In this document: piece after piece, positions 1 through 8,394 of the stretch | Layout: every line of letters begins with the position of its first letter | How positions within the stretch are numbered: position 1 is the first letter of the stretch | Assembly: GCA_019137195.1 (NCBI GenBank) | Contig: JAGVSR010000111.1 | Location: 1-64,000, forward strand | Direction of reading: 5' to 3' | Origin: Alphaproteobacteria bacterium | GTDB taxonomy: Bacteria; Pseudomonadota; Alphaproteobacteria; Rhizobiales; Hyphomicrobiaceae | DNA: 64,000 nucleotides | Program-made: the position numbers and the translations under genes | Notes under the pieces: model-generated | What the model saw: only the letters and a program-made list of their open reading frames with translations | What the model was told of the DNA's origin: nothing | Databases searched by the model: none

Positions 1-963
1 GTGGGCGTCGTGCTCATGATCGTCGTCTCGCTCATGGACCCGAGATCGGTGCGACGGCTTTCTCTGGCGGTCTTTGTTGCCTCGCTGGTCGGCCTCATAG
101 CCGTGCATCTCGTCGGCGCCGACATCAACGGCGCTCGCCGCTGGCTTTCGATCGGCGGACACTCGCTGCAGCCGTCCGAGTTCGCCAAGCCGGCCTTCGT
201 CGTGATCTCGGCGTGGCTACTCGCCGAGGCGCGAGACCGGCCCGATATGCCGGCGCAGCTGCTCGCAATCCTGGCGTTCGTGTCGTTCACGGGCCTCCTC
301 GTCACGGAGCCGGACGTCGGCCAGACCATGCTCGTCACCATGGTCTGGGGCGCTCTCTTCTTCGCCTCCGGCCAGCCGCTTCTCCGGGCCGCGATCATCG
401 CCATGGCCGGCGCCGTGACGCTTATCGTGGCGTACGCCTTCGTCCCCTACGTCCATGGCCGCGTCGACGCCTTCCTGAACCCGCAGCCCGGCGCCTGGAC
501 CCAGGCGCAAAAGGCCGTGCAGTCCTTCACTGCAGGCGGTCTCTTCGGCCGCGGCCCTGGCGAGGGCACCATCAAGCGCGTGCTGCCGGACGCCCATACG
601 GACTACATTTTCGCCGTTGTCGCCGAGGAGTATGGCGTCGTCACCTGCCTCCTCCTGGTCGCCCTGTTCGCGTTCGTGGTGCTGCGCGCGCTGCTCCGCG
701 TCGCGGAGGAGCCAGACGCGTCCGTCCGCCTCGCTGTCATCGGGCTCGCGCTCCTGTTCGGGCTCCAGGCCTTGATCAACATGGGCGTCAACGTCGGGCT
801 CCTGCCGGCCAAGGGCATGACGCTGCCCTTCATATCCGCCGGCGGCTCGTCGCTCCTGGGTGTGGCATTGACAGCCGGCATGATGCTTGCCTTGACGCGC
901 CGGCGGCCCGATGCTCTGCGCCTCAAAAAACCCCGATTGATTCCGACCATCGGGGACAGGTGA
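1..963 (+). CDS. ftsW: Peptidoglycan polymerase FtsW (5' end outside window)
   Basis: SEDS-family membrane glycosyltransferase that polymerises lipid II at the division septum, working with FtsI and regulated by FtsQLB. The 320 visible residues are hydrophobic with about eight membrane segments and carry SEDS hallmarks: GARRWLSIGG, LQPSEFAKP, a TEPDVGQTM motif and GMTLPFISAGGSS near the C-terminus. FtsW proteins are usually 370-400 residues, so roughly the first 50-70 residues lie left of the window; the GTG at base 1 is probably an internal valine codon. murG follows closely, as in other dcw clusters. Confidence 0.95.
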   Translation: MGVVLMIVVSLMDPRSVRRLSLAVFVASLVGLIAVHLVGADINGARRWLSIGGHSLQPSEFAKPAFVVISAWLLAEARDRPDMPAQLLAILAFVSFTGLLVTEPDVGQTMLVTMVWGALFFASGQPLLRAAIIAMAGAVTLIVAYAFVPYVHGRVDAFLNPQPGAWTQAQKAVQSFTAGGLFGRGPGEGTIKRVLPDAHTDYIFAVVAEEYGVVTCLLLVALFAFVVLRALLRVAEEPDASVRLAVIGLALLFGLQALINMGVNVGLLPAKGMTLPFISAGGSSLLGVALTAGMMLALTRRRPDALRLKKPRLIPTIGDR

Positions 964-1035
964 CGTGCGGGCATGACCTTGCCGGGACGGCAGGAGGTGA
1001 CCGGGCGCACCACGGCCCGGGGGTATGGGAGCGAC

Positions 1036-2133
1036 ATGAGCAACGAGCGACTGGTTCTCCTGGCCGCGGGCGGCACGGGTGGACACCTGTTTCCGGCCTA
1101 CGCCCTCGCCGAGGAGTTGGCGCGCCGCGGGATCGCCGTCGAGCTCGCGACCGACATGCGCGGCGACCGCTACGGCACCGGCTTTCCCGCCCGCGCTATC
1201 CACCGCATTCCGTCTGCAACGCTCACCAGCAAGTCGCCGCTCGACGTGGCGAGAACCGGCCTCACGCTGTCGAAGGGCGTCCTCGCCGCCCGCAAGCTGA
1301 TCAAGGACGTCAAGCCCTCGGTGGTCGTCGGCTTCGGCGGCTATCCGAGCTTTCCGCCCATCGTTGCAGCGAGATTGGCCGGCATCCCGACCATCCTGCA
1401 CGAGCAGAACGCCGTCCTCGGGCGCGCGAACAAGATGCTGGCCAAGCGTGTCGATGCGGTCGCCACCTCGTTCGAGCACGTCAAGTTCCTAGACGGCCCG
1501 CTTGCCGCCAAGGCGCGTTTCACAGGCAACCCGGTGCGCGACGCGGTCATCGCCGAGGCTGCGAAGCCCTACCCGGTGCCGTCTGCCGCCGGACCGTTCT
1601 CGCTCCTCGTGTTCGGCGGAAGTCAAGGCGCCAGGTATTTCTCGGACACCGTGCCGGCCGCCCTCGTCCTCCTGCCTCTGGACCTGCGCGCGCGGCTGAG
1701 AGTTGTTCAGCAGGCACGCGAGGAGGATCTCGACCGCGTCCGCGGCGCCTATGCCGCTGCCGCCATCGCCGCCGAGGTCTCGCCGTTCTTCAAGGATCTG
1801 CCGGCCCGCATGGCGGCAAGCCACCTCGTCATCGCGCGGGCCGGAGCGTCCTCGGTGGCCGAGCTGACCGTGCTAGGACGGCCGTCGATCCTGGTTCCAT
1901 TGCCCCATGCTCTTGACAACGATCAGCTTCACAATGCTACTCGATTGGCCGAATCGGGCGGGGGCTGGTGTATCGAGCAGAAGGTGCTGTCGCCGGAACG
2001 TCTGGCGGGGGAGATCGCGCGCCTCGCGGCTGACCCGGCATTGCTCGAACGAGCGGCGGCGGCGGCCAAGGCATCCGGGCGCCCGGACGCCGTAAAGCGG
2101 TTGGCCGATCTGGCCGCGAGTCTGATGATCTGA
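1036..2133 (+). CDS. murG: UDP-GlcNAc:lipid I N-acetylglucosaminyltransferase MurG
   Basis: Peripheral inner-membrane GT28 glycosyltransferase that adds GlcNAc to lipid I to make lipid II. The protein (365 aa, usual length) opens with LAAGGTGGHLFPAYALA, the glycine-rich acceptor-binding loop. It has FGGYPSFPP, LHEQNAVLGRANK and FGGSQGARYFS in the middle, and a UDP-binding end with ARAGASSVAELTVLGRPSILVPLPHALDNDQ. The ATG at 1036 is chosen over 973 because GGGAG lies just upstream and the protein then starts right before the conserved loop. It sits 72 bp after ftsW. Confidence 0.96.
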   Translation: MSNERLVLLAAGGTGGHLFPAYALAEELARRGIAVELATDMRGDRYGTGFPARAIHRIPSATLTSKSPLDVARTGLTLSKGVLAARKLIKDVKPSVVVGFGGYPSFPPIVAARLAGIPTILHEQNAVLGRANKMLAKRVDAVATSFEHVKFLDGPLAAKARFTGNPVRDAVIAEAAKPYPVPSAAGPFSLLVFGGSQGARYFSDTVPAALVLLPLDLRARLRVVQQAREEDLDRVRGAYAAAAIAAEVSPFFKDLPARMAASHLVIARAGASSVAELTVLGRPSILVPLPHALDNDQLHNATRLAESGGGWCIEQKVLSPERLAGEIARLAADPALLERAAAAAKASGRPDAVKRLADLAASLMI

Positions 2134-2162
2134 AGTAGCATTCTGCGTGCGGCAGTGTCTGG

Positions 2163-2242
2163 CTAGTGTGGCGTCTTGCAATTGTCGACCAACATCGAGA
2201 CCGGCGGGCGGTCGGCAATTGCGACAGGAACGCCACACTAAG
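2163..2242. repeat. Palindromic element A (murG-murC gap)
   Basis: An imperfect 80-bp inverted repeat. The left arm (2163-2190) opens with CTAGTGTGGCGT and the right arm (2210-2242) ends with ACGCCACACTAAG. Inner parts of the arms (GCAATTG, CGACC) also pair, with a short bulge. It shares its outer TAGTGT/ACACTA ends with element B directly downstream. It could fold as a long hairpin in RNA or be a remnant of a small non-autonomous mobile repeat. Confidence 0.75.
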
Positions 2243-2254
2243 CTAATGATAATT

Positions 2255-2329
2255 CTAGTGTCCCTTATGCACCGCAAATGCCATGGAGCCTGCCACGACC
2301 GGGTCGGCATTTGCGGTGCGGGACACTAG
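2255..2329. repeat. Palindromic element B (murG-murC gap)
   Basis: A near-perfect 75-bp inverted repeat. The arms are 2255-2282 (CTAGTGTCCC, a 4-base TTAT bulge, then GCACCGCAAATGCC) and 2306-2329 (the complement without the bulge), separated by a 23-base loop. The ends CTAGTGT/ACACTAG match element A, but the interior is different sequence. It ends 22 bp before murC. Confidence 0.8.
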
Positions 2330-2351
2330 AGAGCTGAAGGGTTGAACCAAC

Positions 2352-3791
2352 ATGCAGATGCCCCGCGACACAGGAACGTTCCACATCATCGGCATTGGCG
2401 GCATCGGTATGAGCGCCATCGCCGAGATCCTGCTCGCCAAGGGCTTTACCGTCCAGGGCAGCGACCAGAAGGAAAGTGCCAACGTCCGCCGTCTGCGAAC
2501 CAAGGGCGTCCGCGTCTTCATCGGTCACGACTCGATCAACCTCGCCGGCGCCCGCTATGTCGTCATCTCGACCGCAGTGAAACGCGGCAACCCCGAGCTC
2601 GAGGCTGCGCGCCAGAAGGGCCTCCCCATCATTCGCCGTGCAGAGATGCTGGCCGAGCTGATGCGTCTCTACTCCACCGTCTCCGTCACCGGCACCCACG
2701 GCAAGACGACCACCACCTCGCTCATCTCGACCGTGTTCGAGAAGGCGCTCGCCGATCCGACGGTCATCACCGGCGGCATCATCAACGCCTGGGGCTCGAA
2801 CGCCCGTCTCGGCCAGGGCCGCTGGATGATCGTCGAGGCCGACGAGAGTGACGGCACCTTCGCCCGCATCCCGACCGAGATCGGCGTCGTCACCAACATC
2901 GACCCGGAGCATCTCGATTACTTCAAGACGGTCGAGAACATGCACCGCGAGTTCGAGATGTTCTATCGCGGCATCCCCTTCTATGGCTGCGCCGTCACCT
3001 GCATCGATCACCCCGTCGTGCGCGAGATGGTCGAGCGGCTCGAGCTGCGCCGCGACGGCCGCCGGCTCCTGACCTACGGCACGCGTGAGGACGCCGACTT
3101 GCGGCTCACCAATATCCGTTTCGACGGCTTCACGACGGTTTTCGACACGAACCTCAACGAGCGCGTAAAGGGCGGGGCCAGGACGCTCGCCGGCTGGTCG
3201 ATTCCGATCCCGGGCAAGCACAATGCGCTGAACGCGCTCGCCGCCATTGCGGTCGCCACCGAGGCGGGCATCCCGGACGACGTGATCCGAGCTGGCCTGC
3301 AGGGCTTTTCCGGCGTCAAGCGCCGTTTCCAGCCGGCCGGTCAATGGAACGGCATCGCCATCTACGACGACTACGGCCACCACCCGGCCGAGATCGCGGC
3401 CGTGCTCGCCGCAGCGCGTGCAGGAGCCAAGGGTCGCGTCATCGCCGTCGCCGAGCCGCACCGCTTTACCCGCGTGCGCGACCTTTTCGGCGAGTTCTGC
3501 GCCTGTTTCCGCGATGCCGACAGCGTCATCGTCGCGCCGCTCTATACCGCGGGAGAGACACCTATCGAGGGTATCGACCAGCACGCCCTCGCTGCCGGCA
3601 TCCGCTCCAAGGGACACGCTGCCGTCACCTCTATCAACCGGGCCGAGGACGTGGTCCCGCTCGTTCGCCGCTATTGCCGCCCTGGCGACATGATCGTGTT
3701 CCTCGGCGCGGGCAACTCGACCGAATGGGCCCAGAACTTGGCTGACTGGCTTGCCATCGAGGAGCCCCGCCGCGCCGGAGCGGGGATGTGA
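2352..3791 (+). CDS. murC: UDP-N-acetylmuramate--L-alanine ligase MurC
   Basis: ATP-dependent cytoplasmic ligase adding L-Ala to UDP-MurNAc, the first step of the stem peptide. The protein is 479 aa, normal for the family. It has an N-terminal Rossmann motif GIGGIGMSAIAEI (about residues 15-27), the Mur-ligase P-loop GTHGKTTTT (about 114-122), the central EADESDGTF and NIDPEHLDYF segments, PGKHNALNALAAI, and a C-terminal domain with DDYGHHPAEI and AEPHRFTR. Two hairpin repeats separate it from murG, so it may have its own transcription or processing signals. Confidence 0.97.
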   Translation: MQMPRDTGTFHIIGIGGIGMSAIAEILLAKGFTVQGSDQKESANVRRLRTKGVRVFIGHDSINLAGARYVVISTAVKRGNPELEAARQKGLPIIRRAEMLAELMRLYSTVSVTGTHGKTTTTSLISTVFEKALADPTVITGGIINAWGSNARLGQGRWMIVEADESDGTFARIPTEIGVVTNIDPEHLDYFKTVENMHREFEMFYRGIPFYGCAVTCIDHPVVREMVERLELRRDGRRLLTYGTREDADLRLTNIRFDGFTTVFDTNLNERVKGGARTLAGWSIPIPGKHNALNALAAIAVATEAGIPDDVIRAGLQGFSGVKRRFQPAGQWNGIAIYDDYGHHPAEIAAVLAAARAGAKGRVIAVAEPHRFTRVRDLFGEFCACFRDADSVIVAPLYTAGETPIEGIDQHALAAGIRSKGHAAVTSINRAEDVVPLVRRYCRPGDMIVFLGAGNSTEWAQNLADWLAIEEPRRAGAGM

Positions 3792-3812
3792 CCGGGGGCA
3801 TGTGATGCAATT

Positions 3813-3909
3813 CCCCTCTCCCTGCGCGGGAAGGGGTTAGGGGGGTGGGGACCCCTGATTGTCAACTCCGGGCTTCACCCCATCCCCGACCACTCCCCGT
3901 CAAGGGGAG
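3813..3909. repeat. Two short G/C-box palindromes (murC-murB gap)
   Basis: Two small hairpins lie in the murC-murB gap: 3813-3836 (CCCCT..CCC paired with GGG.AGGGG) and 3893-3909 (CTCCCC, 5-base loop, GGGGAG). Similar CTCCC/GGGAG palindromes recur in several gaps of this window, suggesting a dispersed repeat family. Confidence 0.6.
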
Positions 3910-3943
3910 GGGAGCCGCGCATCTCGTATTGGAAACGGGCTGA

Positions 3944-4897
3944 ATGACCTTTCCCGACATCACCGCCGATTTGAAGGCCCGCCTGCCGGAGCTGCGCGGA
4001 CGTCTCACCGCCAATGCGCTGCTCGCCGACGTCACCTGGTTCCGCGTCGGCGGTCCCGCGCAGGTGCTCTTCTCGCCCGCGGACGAGGCCGACCTCGCCT
4101 ACTTTCTGAAGCACGTCGGCCGCGATACGCCTATCTTTGTCATCGGCCTCGGCTCGAACCTGCTTGTCCGCGACGGCGGCGTACCGGGCGTCGTCATCCG
4201 CCTCGCGCGCGGCTTCGGCGACATCAAGGTCGAGCCGGAGAATCGCCTTCGCGTCGGCGCGGCGGTGCCGGACGTGAAGGCCGCTCGCGCAGCGGCCGAA
4301 GCCGGCATCGCGGGCCTTGCCTTCTATCGCGGCATACCGGGCTCCATTGGCGGCGCCTTGCGCATGAACGCAGGCGCCCACGGCCGCGAAACCAAGGACG
4401 CCCTTGTCGAAGCCCGCGCCGTCGATCGCGACGGCAACATCCACGTGCTCTCGAACAAGGACATGGGCTTCACCTATCGCCACTGCTCCGTGCCCGACGA
4501 CTGGATCTTCACCGAGGCCGTCTATGAGGGACCGCCCGGCGACCCGGACGAGATCGCCAAGGAGATGGAGCACGTCGCCGAGTACCGCGAGAAGAACCAG
4601 CCCATCAAAGAGCGCACTGGAGGCTCGACCTTCAAGAACCCGCCCGGCCACTCCGCCTGGAAGCTCGTCGACGCCGCAGGTCTCCGTGGCCATCGCGTCG
4701 GCGGCGCCAAGGTGTCCGAGATGCACTGCAACTTCCTCATCAACGACCAGAAGGCATCAGGCGAGGACATCGAGCGCCTGGGCGAGACCGTCCGCGCCCG
4801 CGTCAAGGCCACGTCCGGCATCAGCCTCGACTGGGAGATCATTCGCCTCGGCGAGCCGCTGCCGGGGCATGCGACCGGCGAGAAGCTGGTCGGGTGA
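3944..4897 (+). CDS. murB: UDP-N-acetylenolpyruvoylglucosamine reductase MurB
   Basis: FAD- and NADPH-dependent cytoplasmic enzyme that reduces UDP-GlcNAc-enolpyruvate to UDP-MurNAc. The protein (317 aa) shows the FAD-binding motif [12 protein letters not shown], the loop [20 protein letters not shown], the catalytic-serine motif GGSTFKNP, and the C-terminal pieces MHCNFLIND and WEIIRLG. Its stop overlaps a possible GTG for ddl, but a palindrome lies in the extension, so ddl probably starts later. Confidence 0.97.
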   Translation: MTFPDITADLKARLPELRGRLTANALLADVTWFRVGGPAQVLFSPADEADLAYFLKHVGRDTPIFVIGLGSNLLVRDGGVPGVVIRLARGFGDIKVEPENRLRVGAAVPDVKAARAAAEAGIAGLAFYRGIPGSIGGALRMNAGAHGRETKDALVEARAVDRDGNIHVLSNKDMGFTYRHCSVPDDWIFTEAVYEGPPGDPDEIAKEMEHVAEYREKNQPIKERTGGSTFKNPPGHSAWKLVDAAGLRGHRVGGAKVSEMHCNFLINDQKASGEDIERLGETVRARVKATSGISLDWEIIRLGEPLPGHATGEKLVG

Positions 4898-4914
4898 GTA
4901 GCCAGGCCGTAGGT

Positions 4915-4938
4915 CCCTCCCCATCGAGGGGCGGGGAG
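4915..4938. repeat. G/C-box palindrome at murB-ddl junction
   Basis: CTCCCC (4917-4922) pairs with GGGGAG (4933-4938), with GAGGGG in the interior giving an alternative pairing. It belongs to the same dispersed CTCCC/GGGAG family as 3813-3909, 12689-12708, 15667-15688 and 49996-50113. Confidence 0.55.
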
Positions 4939-4971
4939 CCGCACAGTATCTGCACCGAACGGAACGAAGCG

Positions 4972-5931
4972 ATGACCCCCTCGAAGCTCGGCACTGTCCC
5001 ACCTCGCACCAGGAGCCACGTCGCCGTCCTCATGGGCGGCCTCTCGGCCGAGCGCGAAGTGAGCCTCAGGTCAGGTGCTGCCGTTGCCGACGCGCTAGAA
5101 GGTGAGGGCTATCGCGTGACCAGGGTCGACGTCGGCCGCGACGTCGCCCAGCATCTCTACGAGCTGAAGCCCGACGCCTGCTTCAACGCGCTGCACGGCA
5201 AGTACGGCGAGGACGGCTGTGTGCAGGGTATTCTCGAGACGCTCGCCATCCCTTACACTCATTCGGGCGTGCTTGCGTCTGCTCTCGCCATGCACAAGGA
5301 GCGCGCCAAGGAGGTCATGGCCGCAGCCGGCGTGCCCGTCGCCGAGGCAAGGGTCGTCACCCGCGCCGAGGCTTTGAAGGCCCACGTCATCCCCGCGCCC
5401 TATGTGGTGAAGCCCGTGGACGAGGGCTCCTCGGTCGGCGTCGTCATCGTGCCGTCGGGTCTCGACAGGCCGCCGAACTCGATCGCCGCCGGTGGCCCTC
5501 TCGATCAGGAGGTGATGGTCGAGCGCTATATCGCCGGCCGCGAGCTCACCTGCGCCGTCATCGGCGGCTTCGTCACCGACGTCATCGAGATCGTGCCCTT
5601 GAAGGGCCTCGCCTTCTACGACTTCGAGGCCAAGTACGCCGATGGCGGCTCCAAGCACGAGCTTCCGGCTGAGATTTTACCGGATGTTTACCAATTGGTC
5701 CGTCAATACACTCTTAAGGCTCATCAGGCGCTGGGCTGCCGCGGCGTGTCACGTGCCGACTTCCGATGGGACGACACGGCTGGCGGCACCGGTGAGCTGA
5801 TCTGCCTCGAGGTCAACACTCAGCCAGGCATGACGGGTACGTCCCTGGTGCCCGAGCTGGCAGCTTACGCGGGCTGGTCATTCGGCCAGCTCGTCCGATG
5901 GATCGTCGAGGACGCGAGTTGCTCGAGATAG
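4972..5931 (+). CDS. ddl: D-alanine--D-alanine ligase Ddl
   Basis: ATP-grasp cytoplasmic ligase making the D-Ala-D-Ala dipeptide for the UDP-MurNAc-pentapeptide. The 319-aa product has VLMGGLSAEREVSLRSG at the N-terminus, ALHGKYGEDGCVQGILE, the ATP-binding KPVDEGSSVGV, and the Mg2+/dipeptide-binding LEVNTQPGMTGTSLVPE. The ATG at 4972 is preferred. An in-frame GTG at 4894 would overlap the murB stop but would add 26 residues encoded by the palindromic spacer, with no family resemblance. Confidence 0.96.
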   Translation: MTPSKLGTVPPRTRSHVAVLMGGLSAEREVSLRSGAAVADALEGEGYRVTRVDVGRDVAQHLYELKPDACFNALHGKYGEDGCVQGILETLAIPYTHSGVLASALAMHKERAKEVMAAAGVPVAEARVVTRAEALKAHVIPAPYVVKPVDEGSSVGVVIVPSGLDRPPNSIAAGGPLDQEVMVERYIAGRELTCAVIGGFVTDVIEIVPLKGLAFYDFEAKYADGGSKHELPAEILPDVYQLVRQYTLKAHQALGCRGVSRADFRWDDTAGGTGELICLEVNTQPGMTGTSLVPELAAYAGWSFGQLVRWIVEDASCSR

Positions 5932-6899
5932 CAGAGAGCCGCTACCCTTCCGAGCGAGCGCATCCCGCGCCGTCGCAACGACAACCCGCAACCGATCCTG
6001 GCCGGCCTCGTCCGCACCCACCCTACCGGCCTCACGGCACGCCGCACATCTACCTTGCCGTCGAGCCGGAGCTCAGGGCGTCTCCCGCGCCCGTACACCC
6101 ACGAAGAGCTTCCAGCCGGGTCGCTTCGCGCTTGCGCCGCGCTGCCCTGCTCACCGCCAGTCTGGCAGTCGCCTCGGCCGCAGCGGCTGCCGCAGTGGTC
6201 GGCCTGCGCGGCACCAGTGTCGGCGCGATCGCCGGCGCCCGCGTCGACGAGCTATTTCAGGCTCTGGGCTTCGGCCTCGACGAGATCGTGCTGACCGGCC
6301 ACCGTAACACGCCCGACACGGCCATATTCGACGCCCTCGACCTCGAGCACGCCCGGTCTCTGGCCTCGATCGACATGGACGCGGTCCGCCGCCGGCTCGA
6401 GGAGCTGCCCTGGATTGCGGGCGCCGAGCTGACCCGCGTCTACCCCGGCCGCCTCGACGTTCGGGTGCGAGAGAGAAAGCCGTTCGCGGTGTGGCAGAAC
6501 GACGGGCGCGAGGTTCTGGTGGACGAGGCCGGGCGCACGCTGGGCGAGGTGCATCGGTCGACCGGTCTCGGCCTTCCCGTTCTGACCGGCCCGGGAGCCC
6601 CCGCCGAGGCCGCGACACTGATGGCCGCGCTTCGCGGCCATCCGGCCATCGCTCGCCTCGTCGCCGAGGCCGAACGCGTCGGCGCCCGCCGCTGGACGCT
6701 ACACCTCACCGGCAATGTCGATCTCCTCCTACCGGCCGACCGCGAGGCCGAGGCACTTGCCGAGGTCGCCGCCGACCCGCGCCTCGTGAAGCTGATTGAG
6801 GCGGGCGGCTCCGTCGTAGACCTGCGCGTCCCGGGTCGCGTCGCGGTCCGGCCGCTGGTTCCTGCGCTCACGGGCGCACGGACAGGAGCAGGCACGTGA
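5898..6899 (+). CDS. ftsQ: Cell division protein FtsQ
   Basis: Bitopic inner-membrane divisome protein bridging early and late division proteins. The 333-aa product has a long Pro/Arg-rich cytoplasmic N-terminus (to about residue 80) and one membrane segment (about 84-105, Ala/Val-rich). It has a POTRA-like domain (FGLDEIVLTGHRNTP... LPWIAGAELTRVYPGRLDV) and the FtsQ domain with RKPFAVWQ and DEAGRTL. The ATG at 5898 overlaps the end of ddl by 34 bases; a start further inside is possible because the N-terminus is low-complexity. Confidence 0.9.
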   Translation: MDRRGRELLEIAESRYPSERAHPAPSQRQPATDPGRPRPHPPYRPHGTPHIYLAVEPELRASPAPVHPRRASSRVASRLRRAALLTASLAVASAAAAAAVVGLRGTSVGAIAGARVDELFQALGFGLDEIVLTGHRNTPDTAIFDALDLEHARSLASIDMDAVRRRLEELPWIAGAELTRVYPGRLDVRVRERKPFAVWQNDGREVLVDEAGRTLGEVHRSTGLGLPVLTGPGAPAEAATLMAALRGHPAIARLVAEAERVGARRWTLHLTGNVDLLLPADREAEALAEVAADPRLVKLIEAGGSVVDLRVPGRVAVRPLVPALTGARTGAGT

Positions 6900-6941
6900 C
6901 CTCACCGCGCACCATTGCCGACCTCTGCGCCATGCATCCAC

Positions 6942-7012
6942 GCGCGGGGTTGGCGGGGCGGCCGCGCGCGAGCGAAGCATCCTGCGCGGGGTTGGCGGGG
7001 CGGCCGCGCGCG
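6942..7012. repeat. 29-bp direct repeat in ftsQ-ftsA gap
   Basis: Bases 6942-6970 and 6984-7012 are identical 29-mers (start GCGCGGGGTTGG, end GGCCGCGCGCG), set 42 bp apart. They occupy most of the 136-bp gap between ftsQ and ftsA, just ahead of the ftsA ribosome-binding site. The sequence is extremely GC-rich and self-complementary in part (GGCCGCGCGCG). Confidence 0.8.
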
Positions 7013-7035
7013 TCCGCGAGCTGTTGGAGTTCGTC

Positions 7036-8295
7036 ATGAGTGCCTCACGCAAGCAGCTGTCCCGCAAGCCCGGCATCGTCGGCGTGCTCGACGTCGGCAC
7101 CAGCAAGGTCGCCTGTCTTGTCGCCGGGCTCGATCGCGACCCGGCGCGAAACCGCGTCCTGGGGTTTGCCTCTCAGAGGGCCATGGGCGTGAAGTCCGGT
7201 GTGGTCGTCGACCTCGCGAGGGCAGAGGAGGCCGTCCGGGCCGCCATCGCCCGAGCCGAGCACGAGGCTGGCGTCACCCTTTCCGAGCTTGCACTCTCGA
7301 TCACCTGCGGCAGGCTGGGCTCGGCGACCTTCACGGCCAACGCCGACGCAGCAGGTTCTGTCGTGGCGAGCGGCGACATCGATCGCTTGTTCGACGGCGC
7401 CCGTGCCTATGCCGAGCGCAGCAATCGCGTCCTTTTGCACGTCTCGAGCCTCGGCTGGCGCCTCGACGGCGCGCCATGCCCCATCGAGCCGGTCGGATTG
7501 CCGGGGCGGCGCATTTCGGCCGACCTCGCCGCCGTGACGGCCGACGAGCCCGCCGTCAGGAACCTCGCCGTGCTCGCCGAGGGAAGTTTCGCGCCGGCCG
7601 GCCTATTCGTTGCTGCGCCCTTGGCCAGCGCGCTTTCGGTGACGAGCGAGGAGGAGCGGCGCCTCGGTGTCACGGTCGTCGACATCGGTGCTGGCACCAT
7701 GACCTTCGCCGCCTTCGCCGACGGTGAGCTCGTGTGGGTCGATGCGCTGTCAGTCGGCGGCGGACTCGTCACCAGCGACATCGCCGGGGCGTTGCATACG
7801 CCTCTCGAACGGGCCGAGCGAATCAAAACGGTTTATGGCACACTGATCGTTGCACCTTCGGACGCGCACGAGGAATTTTCATATCCGCTCGCCGGGCATG
7901 ACGAGACCGACCTGAGGCGGACGACAAAGGCGCATCTGGCGAGCGTCGTGCGCCAGCGCATGGCGCACCTGCTCGATCTGGTTGCCGAGCGGCTCGCGCG
8001 CGCCCCGTCTTGGGGTCGTCCGCCAAGCCCTCTGGTGATCACCGGTGGTGCCAGCCAGATGACGGGGATGGAGAGCTTTGCCGCTCTCCATCTGGGCATG
8101 CCGGCTCGGTTGGGGCGGCCGCAGTCTTGGCCCGGACTGCCGGCGGCGGCCATGGAGCCGAAGTTCGCGACTGTGACCGGCGTGCTCGAGGCGGCGTCGT
8201 CCGGCGTGGTCGCAGCGGCTGTCGGCCGACGGAGATCGGCTGGCGGAGCGGGCTATTTCGAGCGTGTCGGTGAGTGGTTGCGAACCGGATTCTAG
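7036..8295 (+). CDS. ftsA: Cell division protein FtsA
   Basis: Actin-like ATPase that tethers FtsZ to the membrane. The protein (419 aa) begins its fold with VGVLDVGTSKVACLVAG (phosphate 1), has ALSITCGRLGS in the 1C region, TVVDIGAGTMTFAAF (phosphate 2) and VITGGASQMTGM (adenosine motif). The C-terminus ends with a short basic/hydrophobic stretch (FERVGEWLRTGF) that fits the membrane-targeting helix. The ATG at 7036 follows TTGGAG at good spacing; a TTG at 7024 is less likely. Confidence 0.96.
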   Translation: MSASRKQLSRKPGIVGVLDVGTSKVACLVAGLDRDPARNRVLGFASQRAMGVKSGVVVDLARAEEAVRAAIARAEHEAGVTLSELALSITCGRLGSATFTANADAAGSVVASGDIDRLFDGARAYAERSNRVLLHVSSLGWRLDGAPCPIEPVGLPGRRISADLAAVTADEPAVRNLAVLAEGSFAPAGLFVAAPLASALSVTSEEERRLGVTVVDIGAGTMTFAAFADGELVWVDALSVGGGLVTSDIAGALHTPLERAERIKTVYGTLIVAPSDAHEEFSYPLAGHDETDLRRTTKAHLASVVRQRMAHLLDLVAERLARAPSWGRPPSPLVITGGASQMTGMESFAALHLGMPARLGRPQSWPGLPAAAMEPKFATVTGVLEAASSGVVAAAVGRRRSAGGAGYFERVGEWLRTGF

Positions 8296-8394
8296 CCGGA
8301 TTGCCGTGAGGCGCGTCGAGTGCTGCCTGAGCGGCGTGGAGTCGGTGGATCGAACGGACGCCGCAGGGGCGGCGGGCGGAGCGAAGAGGGCGCG

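Noticed and set aside
217-1479. Long antisense frames opposite many genes (ftsW/murG, murC, ligA, yej, trp and others)
   Set aside because: High GC gives long open frames on the opposite strand; composition is Arg/Gly/Asp-rich and the sense frames hold the family motifs.
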